This document shows positions 52,593-61,495 of a stretch of 64,000 nt of DNA, piece after piece. Position 1 is the stretch's first letter. Each line of letters begins with the position of its first letter. A program made the position numbers and the translations under genes. The DNA lies in the NCBI RefSeq assembly GCF_025751435.1, contig NZ_JAOWKY010000003.1, positions 248,001-312,000 on the forward strand, given 5' to 3'. The notes below the pieces were generated by a model. That model searched no databases and was not told where the DNA came from. It saw nothing but the letters and a program-made list of their open reading frames with translations. The DNA is from Albidovulum marisflavi. GTDB taxonomy: Bacteria; Pseudomonadota; Alphaproteobacteria; Rhodobacterales; Rhodobacteraceae.

Positions 52593-52997
52593 ATGTCTCT
52601 CGACAAAGCACTCGCCGAAGCAATGAACACGGTCCCGGAATGCGTTGCCGGCGCCTATATCGATATCGAGTCCGGCCTTCTGCTCAGCGTCAAGACGCTC
52701 GACTCCCATCCGCAGGCGGTTCTGGACATGGTCGCCGCGGCGACCGCCGACATGTTCCAGGGGCCGAATGTTTCGCAGATTGAAAAGCATTTCAAGGCGT
52801 CGCGCGGTCAGAAGGATGCGACGTCGCATTACTTCAACGAATTCCTCGTCTTCAGTGACAATCTCATTCACGTCTTCCTGCGCACCAAGAAGTTCCCCGA
52901 TCATGTCGTGTCCTTCGTGTGCCGCAAGAGCGCGAACATCGGCATGGTGCTTGCGAAAAGCCGCATGGCGATCGACGGCCTGTCGAGTGCCGTCTGA
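52593..52997 (+). CDS. Roadblock/LC7-like domain protein
   Basis: A 134-residue single-domain protein. AEAMNTVPECVAGAYIDIES at the start matches the Roadblock/LC7 fold, as does the following GLLLSVKTLDSHPQAVLDMV region and the LIHVFLRTK strand in the middle. Such proteins usually partner a small GTPase as MglB-type regulators, but none is encoded here. AGGATTCCCA before the ATG at 52593 is a good site; the frame extends 19 codons upstream to a GTG. First gene of a three-gene plus-strand set. Confidence 0.68.
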   Translation: MSLDKALAEAMNTVPECVAGAYIDIESGLLLSVKTLDSHPQAVLDMVAAATADMFQGPNVSQIEKHFKASRGQKDATSHYFNEFLVFSDNLIHVFLRTKKFPDHVVSFVCRKSANIGMVLAKSRMAIDGLSSAV

Positions 52998-53026
52998 GGC
53001 TTCACCGGAGTAAGTTCAACAATGAC

Positions 53027-53050
53027 GGGTGCCTTATGAAAAAGGCACCC
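53027..53050 (+). terminator. Hairpin between Roadblock gene and downstream gene
   Basis: GGGTGCCTT (53027-53035) pairs perfectly with AAGGCACCC (53042-53050) across a six-base loop. No T run follows. It may attenuate read-through into the next two genes or stabilise the Roadblock message. Confidence 0.65.
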
Positions 53051-53075
53051 GCACATCGTGGGGCAAGAAGCGCAA

Positions 53076-53966
53076 ATGTCTTTGCGAAGCCTATTTCTGG
53101 ATCGTGTAAGGCGGGACCGAAGCGTCAAGCCGAAAAGCAGTGAAACACTGGCGGCGGATCTGTCTCCGCTTGATCGCCACGCCACTATTGCCAAGCTGAT
53201 AGCGGACTCCGATAGCCCGCGTGAAATCCGGCTTTCCGGTCAGACGTGCGAGGCCATTCTGATTTCCTTCGGGCAGCGGCTTCTGCGTGCGGAAATAAGA
53301 GCGCCCGGATCTCAGGGTGAAGTATTCGATTTCGGCATGAAGGCGGATGCGCCTGAATTGGAAGGGTTGATCGCGCGGCTGAACGCATCTCTTTCCGAGT
53401 TTTGCGCGCGCAGCGGGGAATTGTCGGTTGATATCCTGACGGCGGACAAGCCCCAGGACGCGGCTGCGGGCCTGCGCCATGGGCTTGTGACATACGACGA
53501 CGAGGCCGCGATCGAAAGCCTCTGGGAGACGACGCGTCCCCAGCAGGAAGACGATGCCGCCCGCGCCCGCGAACCCGGCAAGGGGCCGGAGGCCGCCTCC
53601 GATGTGCTGACACTTCAGTCGCCGCTGCGGCCGGAAGGTGCCGCATCGCTGAGGCCGTTCGAGTTCCTTGATGGCTGCCGCGGCTTCGCGGACGAGGTCA
53701 CGTTCTTTTCCGAGCACGGCGAAGGCGCCTATGCGGCGAGAAGAACTGACGACATTGCGGGCGACCGCCGGGACCTGCCCGCCCTTGCTGACTGGTATGA
53801 CCGGGTTTCGGAACACCTTGGCGCGGACATTTTCGTTGTCGCCATTCCCGCGCGTCGCGACGATCCTGCGACGGCCTTCGCTCTGAACGGCAGTCATGGC
53901 GCGGGCATACGTTTCCGGCGCGTGAACCTGGGGCAGGTGGCCCGTGTGATTGCCGGTTCAGACTGA
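53076..53966 (+). CDS. Unrecognised soluble protein in Roadblock/ABC set
   Basis: A 296-residue protein without membrane segments or signal. MSLRSLFLDRVRRD opens a basic start; two halves follow. The first (about 30-145) has SPLDRHATIAKLIADSD, ILISFGQRLLRAEIRA and LEGLIARLNASLSEF; the linker 150-195 is acidic and disordered-looking; the second (about 200-296) has PFEFLDGCRGFADEVTF, LPALADWYDRVSEHLGADIF and FRRVNLGQVARVI. I recognise no family. The ATG at 53076 is preceded by AAGAAG; a GTG at 53058 is in frame. The stop is eight bases before the ABC gene start. Confidence 0.7.
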   Translation: MSLRSLFLDRVRRDRSVKPKSSETLAADLSPLDRHATIAKLIADSDSPREIRLSGQTCEAILISFGQRLLRAEIRAPGSQGEVFDFGMKADAPELEGLIARLNASLSEFCARSGELSVDILTADKPQDAAAGLRHGLVTYDDEAAIESLWETTRPQQEDDAARAREPGKGPEAASDVLTLQSPLRPEGAASLRPFEFLDGCRGFADEVTFFSEHGEGAYAARRTDDIAGDRRDLPALADWYDRVSEHLGADIFVVAIPARRDDPATAFALNGSHGAGIRFRRVNLGQVARVIAGSD

Positions 53967-53974
53967 TCAGGCGC

Positions 53975-55108
53975 ATGTCCGGCTGTGCCCTGTCGATCCG
54001 CAACCTGTCCGTCCACGCCAACGGGCGGCCGGTCCTCCTTGGCATCGATTTCGACCTGTCCAGCCACGGAATGACCGCACTGATGGGTCCGATGGGCAGC
54101 GGCAAATCCGCCTTTCTGAAGTGCATATGCTCATCCGACAGCGATCTGCTTGAGGTCCGCTGGGATGAGGCGGTGTATCGGGGCGCGCGGCTCGAACGGG
54201 ATCGCCGCCCCGTGCTCATCCGCCAGAAGCCGCGGCAGGATGCGCGCAAAGCGAAGGCGTCGGGCCGCCTGCTTGATGAACGGATTGAGGAGATTTCGCA
54301 GGCCTGCGCTGGCAATCGGGATGTCCTGTGCATCGATGAGCCGACCGCCGGCCTGAACGCCCGGGACGGCGCCGGCATGATGCGGTTCCTTCAAGCACAT
54401 GCACAGGCGCGACCAATCCTGTTGGTGTCGCACAATTCAAAGGAGGTGCGCGGCTTTTGCGACCGGGTGGCTCTGCTTGGGGGCGGGCGCATGATTGCGC
54501 ACTGCCCGAAAGCCGAATTCTTTGCCCCCGGTGCCGGACGTCACGTCGAATGGTTCATAAGAACCGGCGGGCTAGACCTGCCCGGCGCGGGCACACCCCG
54601 TCACATGCTTTCGTCCGAACACCGGCCCCTGCCGCCCGAATTCGATCGCACCGCCGTCCGACCCGGTGTCGATCGGGCATGGATCATCGAACATGCGCTT
54701 GAACTTAGGTGGCCTGTGGCGGAAGGCGGGGGCAACCCACGGCCAAACCCTGACGATGGCCACATGATCGTGTCTGTCGGGCGCGATGCCACCACGCTGG
54801 CAGGCCCGGGGGGCAGGCGTGCCGTACAGCTCTGGGACCACGATCACACGCGCCCTGATCTGGACATGCCCGCGATCTTGAACATCTGCCGTCTTGTCGA
54901 GGAGGCGATATCCGAGGGGCTTCTGGTGATGATCGAGCCAAGGGAAAACGTCGTCGGCACGGCTGCGATCTTGGGTTCATTCATGGTCATGCGCGGGGCA
55001 GCGCCCGAAGACGCGGTTCGCCTTGCATCCGCGAAACTTCCCGAGCTTCATTTCGGCATGCGGATGGAACAGCTCTTTTGGGATATCGATACCGGCTTGA
55101 CGATCTGA
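53975..55108 (+). CDS. ABC ATPase fused to phosphatase-like domain without catalytic Cys
   Basis: A 377-residue protein. The N-terminal ABC domain has Walker A GPMGSGKS (38-45), a Q-loop-like RQKPRQ (83-88), Walker B VLCIDEPTAGL (117-127) and H-loop VSHNS (His153), but the helical part is short and the LSGGQ signature is degenerate (ASGRLLDERIEEIS). Residues about 215-365 resemble a dual-specificity phosphatase: HMIVSVG, NICRLVEEAISEG and GTAAILGSFMVMRG correspond to the usual strand and P-loop helices, but the P-loop reads VMIEPRENVVGT without Cys. No membrane partner is nearby. Regulatory rather than transport function is plausible. Confidence 0.78.
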   Translation: MSGCALSIRNLSVHANGRPVLLGIDFDLSSHGMTALMGPMGSGKSAFLKCICSSDSDLLEVRWDEAVYRGARLERDRRPVLIRQKPRQDARKAKASGRLLDERIEEISQACAGNRDVLCIDEPTAGLNARDGAGMMRFLQAHAQARPILLVSHNSKEVRGFCDRVALLGGGRMIAHCPKAEFFAPGAGRHVEWFIRTGGLDLPGAGTPRHMLSSEHRPLPPEFDRTAVRPGVDRAWIIEHALELRWPVAEGGGNPRPNPDDGHMIVSVGRDATTLAGPGGRRAVQLWDHDHTRPDLDMPAILNICRLVEEAISEGLLVMIEPRENVVGTAAILGSFMVMRGAAPEDAVRLASAKLPELHFGMRMEQLFWDIDTGLTI

Positions 55109-55166
55109 CCCCACCGCCGCAGGCATTCGGACCGTCCGGGCCGTGTCGATGTCACGTTGTGCTGGT

Positions 55167-55188
55167 CCGCGCCCTCAGGCGGGCGCGG
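55167..55188. terminator. GC hairpin between ABC fusion and ribH
   Basis: CCGCGCCC (55167-55174) pairs with GGGCGCGG (55181-55188) around a six-base loop. It lies between convergent gene ends. No T run is present, so it may act as a bidirectional barrier only. Confidence 0.5.
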
Positions 55189-55272
55189 GGCTGAGGCCGT
55201 CGCGGATCGCTGTCCTGCCACTGTTTCCTGGCCGCGGCGGGACATGGGGCCATGCGCTCGCTGGGGAGCGGT

Positions 55273-55743
55273 CTATTCGGCGGCGATGCCGATCGACCGC
55301 GGCAGCGTGGCATGCGTCGCGGTGATCTGAACCGCAGCGTCGGCGGCCTCTCGGCCCTTCTTCACGAAGTGGTCGCGATAGAAGCCCTGGTGCTCTTGCG
55401 ACGGCTGGAAGTGGTGCGGCGTCAGTGACACCGATAGAACCGGCACGCCGGTTTGCATGCCCGCTTCCATCAGGCCCGAAACCACGGCCTGAGCCACGAA
55501 GTCGTGGCGATAGATGCCGCCGTCCACGACTAGCGCCGCCGCCGCGATCGCGTCATAGCGTCCGCTTTCGGCCAGCTTGCGCGCGAGCAGCGGCATTTCG
55601 AACGCGCCGGGAACGTCGAACGCTTCGACCTCGGCCGCGATGCCCAGCTCGGCCAGTTTCTGCGTGAAGCCCACCAGCGCCTGATCGACGATATCGGCGT
55701 GCCAACGGGCCTTGATGAACGCGAATTTGGGGGATTTTGTCAT
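55273..55743 (-). CDS. ribH: 6,7-dimethyl-8-ribityllumazine synthase, type II (RibH2)
   Basis: A 156-residue riboflavin-pathway enzyme that condenses the pyrimidine intermediate with dihydroxybutanone phosphate. It has VPGAFEMPLLARKL, ALVVDGGIYRHDFV and LTPHHFQ followed by SQEHQGFYRDHFVKKG, the pattern of type II lumazine synthases seen in Rhizobiales and allies, which form decamers rather than icosahedra. The ATG at 55743 follows an FMN riboswitch, which should switch it off when FMN is abundant. Confidence 0.92.
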   Translation of the reverse strand: MTKSPKFAFIKARWHADIVDQALVGFTQKLAELGIAAEVEAFDVPGAFEMPLLARKLAESGRYDAIAAAALVVDGGIYRHDFVAQAVVSGLMEAGMQTGVPVLSVSLTPHHFQPSQEHQGFYRDHFVKKGREAADAAVQITATHATLPRSIGIAAE

Positions 55744-55817
55744 AGCTCCGGATCCTTTCCACCAGACAAGATCCCAGAGCGCAGAGGCCGCACGGGCCTC
55801 GCGGCCCGAACGCCCAC

Positions 55818-55939
55818 ATCTCTCCCATCCGGACTGTGACCGTCGGCCCCGGAGTTCCACCGGATCTGCTGACCCGTCCCGAGGGACGGCGCTCGCGGGC
55901 TGTTACCGCCGGTGGGGAATTTCACCCCGCCCTGAGAAT
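55818..55939 (-). promoter_or_regulatory. FMN riboswitch (RFN element)
   Basis: Minus-strand bases from about 55939 to 55818 show all the conserved RFN parts: TCTCAGGGCGGGGTGAAA, the CACCGGCGGTAA block, AGCCCGCGAGCG, TCAGCAGATCCGGTG, the CGGGGCCGACGG helix and CAGTCCGGATGGGAGAGA closing the aptamer. It is 75 bases upstream of the ribH ATG and should control it by FMN binding. Confidence 0.97.
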
Positions 55940-56034
55940 GTCGCCGGGATACCCTCATGCGCGGACCACGTCAAAGCCGGATACGGCGTGAACACGCCCG
56001 ATAGCGACAGCTTCGTCTCAAAGGAAGAGAAGAG

Positions 56035-56121
56035 TGGTGCGGTTGAGAAGACTCGAACTTCCACGGGGGTTAGCCCACAGCGACCTCAACGCTGCGCGTC
56101 TACCAATTCCGCCACAACCGC
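56035..56121 (-). tRNA. tRNA-Leu (GAG)
   Basis: An 87-base class II tRNA including encoded CCA. The acceptor GCGGTTG pairs with CAACCGC. The anticodon loop is TTGAGGT (anticodon GAG), and a long variable arm (GCTAACCCCCGTG part) identifies a leucine tRNA. The T loop TTCGAGT is normal. Confidence 0.97.
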
Positions 56122-56237
56122 ACTCTTTTCCGGGGCGCGCCCCGGCGAGGTGCGCGCTTATTAGCCGAGCGTTCCGGGGATGTGAAGGGGATTCTTCGGA
56201 CTTGCGGAAAATTCCTGCCCATCCCCGGAAACGGCTG

Positions 56238-57512
56238 TCAGTTCGAACTTTCGGGCACCTGGAAACTTGGCAGGGCCGCCGGAACCGGCGCCGCGGCCGC
56301 GTCATCTTCGCGACCAACCATCGCATATGCGGCCTTGCGCAGAAGCTGCATGCGCTCGGGTTGGCCGGGTGCGAAGACGGCTGTCCCCGGACGCTCGGCG
56401 CCTTCCAGCGCGATGCCATACCAGTCGAAGGCCAGGTCGCTGCGCTGGTTCGCGCCGAAGCCCTGACTCAGATGGTGGCCCAACAACTCGGCATAGGCCG
56501 TCTCGCCAAGCCCGGCCAGCAGCAGGGCTGAAGCCGTCGCCACGTCCATCGCATCATCGCGGTATCCGACCGAAAGGCAGATCTTGGCGGTCGATGACAG
56601 CTGCGCGGGGGGCATGCCGGTTCCCACAGCAAAGCCGCGCACCTTTTCCAGAACCGCAGGCGCGGGACTGAGCGACAGGTCGGAAAGCTCGGCCTTCATC
56701 GCCGGGCCGAAGCCTGCGCATTGCTGGGCGATCTGCTCGGGCGTCGTGCCGGGAACGCGCGCCGCCAGTTCCTCTCCCTGCGCGATCGCGTAGGCGCGGG
56801 TAAGGCAAAGCTGTTCTCCCAACGCCTCCATCGGGTTGGTCATGTCCGCGACCGTGGTGTAGCCGCCATTCGTCGTGGTCATCAGGCCGACGCGATTGCA
56901 GAAGGACGCGAGCGAAACCTGCGCTCCGGCCGCGTCCAGGAAGGTCGGAAGCCCGGTCGAGGGCGCAGTGGCGGTGGTCGTTTCGGGCTGGGCGGCGGCG
57001 ACGGGCGCAGCGGCGGGCGCAGCGGTGGGCGCGATGCCCATGGCCTCGTCCCTCCAGGTCACCAGCAGCCCGCGCATGCCCATTGGATTTGCCGCCGCCG
57101 CCTGCATCGTCGCCGGACCGCCCGCGACGGCGCGGTGGTAGGAGGAGACCAGATGACTGCGCTCATACTCCGTCAGGTAGCCGGTGGGAGAGTAGCCCAA
57201 GGTCACCTGATACTGCGAAATCGCCGAGCGCGAGCGCGAGCCCAAAACGCCATCCGGCGTGCCGGCAGGATAGCCGAAGTAGTTCAGCGCCGTCTGCACC
57301 TCTGCGTTCGCGGCGCGCTGCGAGGAACTGACCTGCGGGGCGACATAGGTCCTCTGCTTTTTCTTGTTCGCCTCGTTGACGATCACGCCGCCGACGACGC
57401 CACCGACAACGCCGCCCACCAGCGCGTCACCGAAATCCGCGCGGGCCGGTGCCGTTTGCGCGGCAATCAGCGCCGCTGCCATGCATGATGTTGCAATTCG
57501 ATTGGCTTTCAT
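56238..57512 (-). CDS. Secreted peptidoglycan-binding domain protein
   Basis: A 424-residue exported protein. A signal peptide (about 1-25, ending ARAD) is followed by a Gly/Val-rich stretch ([11 protein letters not shown]), then a peptidoglycan-binding 1 domain (about 65-115; [29 protein letters not shown]). An Ala/Pro linker (about 160-185) leads to a helical C-terminal domain of unknown type with [18 protein letters not shown] and [20 protein letters not shown]. Likely an envelope protein; conserved-looking in the group but with no assigned job. Confidence 0.8.
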   Translation of the reverse strand: MKANRIATSCMAAALIAAQTAPARADFGDALVGGVVGGVVGGVIVNEANKKKQRTYVAPQVSSSQRAANAEVQTALNYFGYPAGTPDGVLGSRSRSAISQYQVTLGYSPTGYLTEYERSHLVSSYHRAVAGGPATMQAAAANPMGMRGLLVTWRDEAMGIAPTAAPAAAPVAAAQPETTTATAPSTGLPTFLDAAGAQVSLASFCNRVGLMTTTNGGYTTVADMTNPMEALGEQLCLTRAYAIAQGEELAARVPGTTPEQIAQQCAGFGPAMKAELSDLSLSPAPAVLEKVRGFAVGTGMPPAQLSSTAKICLSVGYRDDAMDVATASALLLAGLGETAYAELLGHHLSQGFGANQRSDLAFDWYGIALEGAERPGTAVFAPGQPERMQLLRKAAYAMVGREDDAAAAPVPAALPSFQVPESSN

Positions 57513-57656
57513 TCCATCTCTCCCGCGTCAAAGGCAATCTGGCCCGGCGAGTCGCCCCTTGGTGCGGCTGGCAAGGCGTTTGGAAATCCTCTCGAGTTTG
57601 CGCCCTCCGGTGCGCTCTTGCAACACGGGATATCCGACCAAAGCGAAAGGCGACCC

Positions 57657-58301
57657 ATGGTCGAGTGGATCGAAAGCCGGGGGCTGGTTCCGTACGAGGT
57701 GGCACTGTCCGAGATGGAAAGGCGCGTCGCCGCCATGCACGAAGGCCGTGCAGGCGAGGCGATCTGGTTGCTTGAACATCCGCCGCTTTACACTGCCGGC
57801 ACGTCCGCCAGGGCCAAGGATCTGATCGATCCCGACCGCTTTCCGGTGCATGTCGCGGGGCGCGGCGGCCAGTACACCTATCACGGGCCGGGCCAGCGCG
57901 TGGCCTATGTGATGCTTGATCTGAACCACCGCGGCCGTGACGTGCGCGCCTTTGTCCGCCAGCTTGAGGAATGGGTCATTGCGACGCTGGCAGAGTTCAA
58001 CGTCGTCGGGGAAATCCGCGAAGGCCGGGTCGGAGTCTGGGTCCGCCGCCCCGAAAAGGGGTTGAACCCGGACGGATCGGTGAAGGAGGACAAGATCGCC
58101 GCGATCGGCATAAAGCTGCGCCGATGGATCAGCTTCCACGGCATTTCAATCAATGTCGAACCGGACCTCGGCCACTTTGGCGGCATCGTGCCCTGCGGCA
58201 TCAGCGATCACGGGGTGACGAGCCTGGTCGACCTCGGCCTGCCCGTGACGATGGCCGATCTGGACGCCGCGCTGAAGAAAGCTTTTGAAGCGACATTCTG
58301 A
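57657..58301 (+). CDS. lipB: Octanoyl-(acyl-carrier protein)-protein N-octanoyltransferase
   Basis: A 214-residue lipoate-pathway enzyme moving octanoyl groups to lipoyl domains of 2-oxoacid dehydrogenases. It has [19 protein letters not shown] (about 70-88), the catalytic Lys in [12 protein letters not shown] and Cys in [18 protein letters not shown] seven bases before the ATG at 57657 fixes the start. Length is normal. Confidence 0.95.
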   Translation: MVEWIESRGLVPYEVALSEMERRVAAMHEGRAGEAIWLLEHPPLYTAGTSARAKDLIDPDRFPVHVAGRGGQYTYHGPGQRVAYVMLDLNHRGRDVRAFVRQLEEWVIATLAEFNVVGEIREGRVGVWVRRPEKGLNPDGSVKEDKIAAIGIKLRRWISFHGISINVEPDLGHFGGIVPCGISDHGVTSLVDLGLPVTMADLDAALKKAFEATF

Positions 58302-58438
58302 TTGTTCCGTGCTGCCGGCGACCGGCACTTCGCGCAGGGCGCGCGGCAGCCCGCCTCGTGGCGAGTTAAAGCCGATCCGGGATGGATCCGGTTGTTCTCG
58401 GTCCGGGCCTGTGATCTGACGGTGGCCGATCCCGCCTC

Positions 58439-58452
58439 TTGACATGTCTCAA
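58439..58452 (+). promoter_or_regulatory. FNR-like inverted repeat upstream of cytochrome c2 gene
   Basis: TTGACATGTCTCAA has the TTGA-N6-TCAA core of CRP/FNR-type sites but lacks the inner T and A of a perfect FNR box. TTGACA can also serve as a -35. It is 79 bases upstream of the cytochrome start. The function is tentative. Confidence 0.4.
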
Positions 58453-58531
58453 GTCGCGACCGAGCGTCGCATGCTACGAGCCGCCCGAAGGGTTTAACTG
58501 CTTAGACGTAATCACAACCGAGGAAACAGAG

Positions 58532-58942
58532 ATGAAAACCATCCTGATTGCAGCGATCGCAACCTTGTCCGTGGCGGGCCCCGCGCTTGCCGAGGGCGAT
58601 CCAGCGGTGGGTGAAGCCGAATTCAAGAAGTGCAAGGCCTGTCACGCGATCATCGCCGATGACGGCACCGAGATCCAGAAGGGCGGCAAGACCGGTCCCA
58701 ACCTTTACGGCGTCGTCGGTCGCGTGGTCGGAGCAACCGACTTCAAGTACGGCGATGACATCAAGGCGGTCGGAGAATCGGGACTTGTCTGGGACGAGGC
58801 GGAACTTGCCGCCTATGTCACCGACCCTGCGGCCTGGCTCAAGGAAAAGACCGGCGATGCCGCGGCGAAAAGCAAGATGAGCTTCAAGCTGAAGGACAAG
58901 CAGGCCGATCTCGCGGCCTATCTTGCCTCCGTAGCCCAGTAA
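58532..58942 (+). CDS. cycA: Cytochrome c2/c550
   Basis: A 136-residue periplasmic monoheme cytochrome. The signal peptide ends near LAEGD (about 20). The heme site is CKACH (about 34-38), and the axial Met lies in KSKMSFKL (near residue 114). GKTGPNLYGVVGR and the length match c2 of Rhodobacter and c550 of Paracoccus. It carries electrons from the bc1 complex to oxidases or reaction centres. GAGGAAACAGAG precedes the ATG. ctaD lies 145 bases downstream. Confidence 0.9.
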   Translation: MKTILIAAIATLSVAGPALAEGDPAVGEAEFKKCKACHAIIADDGTEIQKGGKTGPNLYGVVGRVVGATDFKYGDDIKAVGESGLVWDEAELAAYVTDPAAWLKEKTGDAAAKSKMSFKLKDKQADLAAYLASVAQ

Positions 58943-59087
58943 GGGCCTTAAGAGACGGGGGTGAGGCAATTTTTCCTGCCTCATCCCGGTATCTGCGATT
59001 GCCCATTCCAAGGTTGCCAACTATTACGGGCATGTAGCTACGCGCGGGTGGGAGACCTGCGCCTTGCGAATGGAATGGGAGAACAGC

Positions 59088-60782
59088 ATGGCCGACGCAG
59101 CCGTACATGGCCACGGCGAACATGGACACCCGGGGTTTTTCACCCGCTGGTTCATGTCGACCAATCACAAGGATATCGGCATCCTTTACCTCTTCACGGC
59201 CGCGGCCGTGGGGTTCATTTCCGTCGTCTTCACCGTCTACATGCGGATGGAGCTTATGGAGCCGGGCGTTCAGTACATGTGCCAGGAAGGCGCACGCCTG
59301 ATGGCCAATCCCGACGAGGTCTGCACCCCGAACGGGCACCTATGGAACGTGATGATCACCTATCACGGCGTCCTGATGATGTTCTTCGTGGTCATCCCGG
59401 CGCTTTTCGGCGGCTTCGGCAACTACTTCATGCCGCTCCACATCGGTGCGCCGGACATGGCGTTCCCGCGGATGAACAACCTCAGCTACTGGCTTTATGT
59501 TGCGGGCACGTCCCTTGGCGTCGCATCGATGCTGGCGCCGGGTGGCAACGGTAGCCTGACGGAAGGTCTGGGTGCCGGTGCGGGCGTGGGCTGGGTGCTG
59601 TACCCGCCGCTGACGACCACCGCCGAGGGCGGCTACGCGATGGACCTCGCCATCTTCGCGGTCCACGTTTCGGGCGCTTCCTCGATCCTGGGCGCTATCA
59701 ACATCATCACGACGTTCCTGAACATGCGCGCGCCGGGCATGACGCTGCACAAGGTGCCGCTGTTCGCCTGGTCCGTGTTCGTCACCGCGTGGCTCATCCT
59801 GCTGTCGCTGCCGGTTCTGGCGGGCGCGATCACCATGCTTCTGACCGACCGCAACTTCGGAACCACCTTCTTCTCGCCTTCCGGCGGGGGTGACCCGATC
59901 CTGTACCAGCACATCCTGTGGTTCTTCGGCCATCCCGAAGTCTACATCATCATCGTGCCGGGCTTCGGGATCATCAGCCACGTCATCGCGACCTTCTCGA
60001 AGAAGCCGATCTTCGGCTACCTTCCGATGGTTTACGCGATGGTCGGCATCGGGGCGCTGGGTTTCGTGGTCTGGGCGCACCACATGTACACCGTCGGCAT
60101 GTCCCTGACCCAGCAGTCCTACTTCATGCTGGCGACGATGGTCATCGCCGTGCCCACGGGCATCAAGGTCTTCTCGTGGATCGCGACCATGTGGGGCGGT
60201 TCGATCGAGTTCAAGACGCCGATGCTCTGGGCCTTCGGGTTCCTGTTCCTCTTCACCGTCGGCGGCGTGACCGGCGTGGTGCTGAGCCAGGCGCCGGTGG
60301 ACCGGGTCTACCATGACACATACTACGTCGTGGCGCACTTCCATTACGTGATGTCGCTGGGCGCGGTCTTCGCGATCTTCGCCGGCGTCTACTACTGGAT
60401 GGGCAAGATGTCGGGCCGCCAGTATCCCGAATGGGCGGGCAAGCTGCACTTCTGGGCGATGTTCATCGGTGCGAACCTGACCTTCTTCCCGCAGCACTTC
60501 CTGGGTCGCCAGGGCATGCCGCGCCGCTACATCGACTATCCGGAGGCCTTCGCCTACTGGAACCACATCTCGTCGATCGGCGCGTTCATTTCCTTCGCTT
60601 CCTTCGTGTTCTTCATCGGCATCGTGTTCTACACGCTTCTTGCCGGCAAGCGCGAAACCCGGGCGAACTACTGGAACGAATACGCAGACACGCTGGAGTG
60701 GACCCTTCCGTCCCCGCCGCCGGAGCACACCTTCGAGCAACTCCCGAAGCGTGAGGACTGGGACAAGGGCCACGCCCACTGA
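59088..60782 (+). CDS. ctaD: Cytochrome c oxidase aa3 subunit I
   Basis: A 564-residue catalytic subunit with 12 helices. Heme a and a3/CuB ligands are visible in [19 protein letters not shown] (CuB His with crosslinked Tyr), WAHHMYTVG and [10 protein letters not shown]. The N-terminal TNHKDIGTLY-type motif appears as [12 protein letters not shown]. It reduces oxygen and pumps protons. GGGAG six bases before the ATG at 59088 supports that start over the TTG at 59064. A strong terminator follows. Confidence 0.97.
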   Translation: MADAAVHGHGEHGHPGFFTRWFMSTNHKDIGILYLFTAAAVGFISVVFTVYMRMELMEPGVQYMCQEGARLMANPDEVCTPNGHLWNVMITYHGVLMMFFVVIPALFGGFGNYFMPLHIGAPDMAFPRMNNLSYWLYVAGTSLGVASMLAPGGNGSLTEGLGAGAGVGWVLYPPLTTTAEGGYAMDLAIFAVHVSGASSILGAINIITTFLNMRAPGMTLHKVPLFAWSVFVTAWLILLSLPVLAGAITMLLTDRNFGTTFFSPSGGGDPILYQHILWFFGHPEVYIIIVPGFGIISHVIATFSKKPIFGYLPMVYAMVGIGALGFVVWAHHMYTVGMSLTQQSYFMLATMVIAVPTGIKVFSWIATMWGGSIEFKTPMLWAFGFLFLFTVGGVTGVVLSQAPVDRVYHDTYYVVAHFHYVMSLGAVFAIFAGVYYWMGKMSGRQYPEWAGKLHFWAMFIGANLTFFPQHFLGRQGMPRRYIDYPEAFAYWNHISSIGAFISFASFVFFIGIVFYTLLAGKRETRANYWNEYADTLEWTLPSPPPEHTFEQLPKREDWDKGHAH

Positions 60783-60799
60783 TCCGCAGAAAACCAGGT

Positions 60800-60834
60800 G
60801 CGGCCCCGGAGTAATCCGGGGCCGCCGTCTTTTG
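60800..60834 (+). terminator. Terminator downstream of ctaD
   Basis: A perfect 11-base-pair stem (60800-60810 with 60815-60825) with a GTAA loop is followed by GTC and a T run. It begins 18 bases after the ctaD stop. Confidence 0.9.
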
Positions 60835-60910
60835 GAGCCGGCAGGTTTCGGTATGCGACCCTCTGGCTTCCGTGCGCCCGCAAACCCACATGGCTTCGTG
60901 CCTTCGACCC

Positions 60911-61405
60911 ATGCCCTATGAATGGATCCACCCCGAAGCCTCGGGCGAAAATCCCGCCGAGCTTCACCTGTGGCCCTATCGTTCGCTGGGCCCCAGGGGC
61001 TTTGCCGTGTTCATCGGCGCGACGGTGCTGATGCTTTCGATTCCTCTGTTTTCGGTACTGGGCACCGTGATCCTCTGGGTGCTTCTTCCCTTCATGATCG
61101 CTGCGGTCGCGGGCATGTGGTGGGCGCTTGGCCGAAGCTGGCGTGATGCGCGCCTCACCGAGGTTCTGACCATTGCAACGGACCGCGTCGCGATCCGCCG
61201 GCAAGACCCGGACGGACGCCTTCGCGACTGGGAGGCGAACCCCTACTGGACCTCTGTTCACCTCCAGCCCACAGGGGGGCCGGTCGCGCAGTACCTTACA
61301 TTGAAGGGCGGTGGTAGGGAGGTCGAACTGGGGGCCTTCCTCACGCCCGGTGAGCGTGCGGAGCTAGCGCAGGAGCTGCGCAAGAAACTTGGCGAGTTTC
61401 GCTAG
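60911..61405 (+). CDS. DUF2244 family membrane protein
   Basis: A 164-residue protein with two helices (about 35-80; AVFIGATVLMLSIPLFSV and VLLPFMIAAVAGMWWALG) and a C-terminal cytoplasmic beta-rich part (TIATDRVAIRRQDPDG, WTSVHL). This fits DUF2244, a family often close to cytochrome oxidase genes in alphaproteobacteria; its function is unknown. ATG at 60911 is preferred though its ribosome site is weak. Confidence 0.85.
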   Translation: MPYEWIHPEASGENPAELHLWPYRSLGPRGFAVFIGATVLMLSIPLFSVLGTVILWVLLPFMIAAVAGMWWALGRSWRDARLTEVLTIATDRVAIRRQDPDGRLRDWEANPYWTSVHLQPTGGPVAQYLTLKGGGREVELGAFLTPGERAELAQELRKKLGEFR

Positions 61406-61495
61406 AGGCTCGGATCAACGGGCGAACCCGTTCGGTCCTGCGTGGTTTCAGGAAGTTCTGGCGGGCGGGCCGATGCCGCCCGCCCGGCAAGAGGC

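Noticed and set aside
59340-60779. 479-residue minus-strand open frame opposite ctaD
   Set aside because: Antisense to a gene with complete heme and copper ligands. Extremely Arg/Asp/His-rich with no domain.
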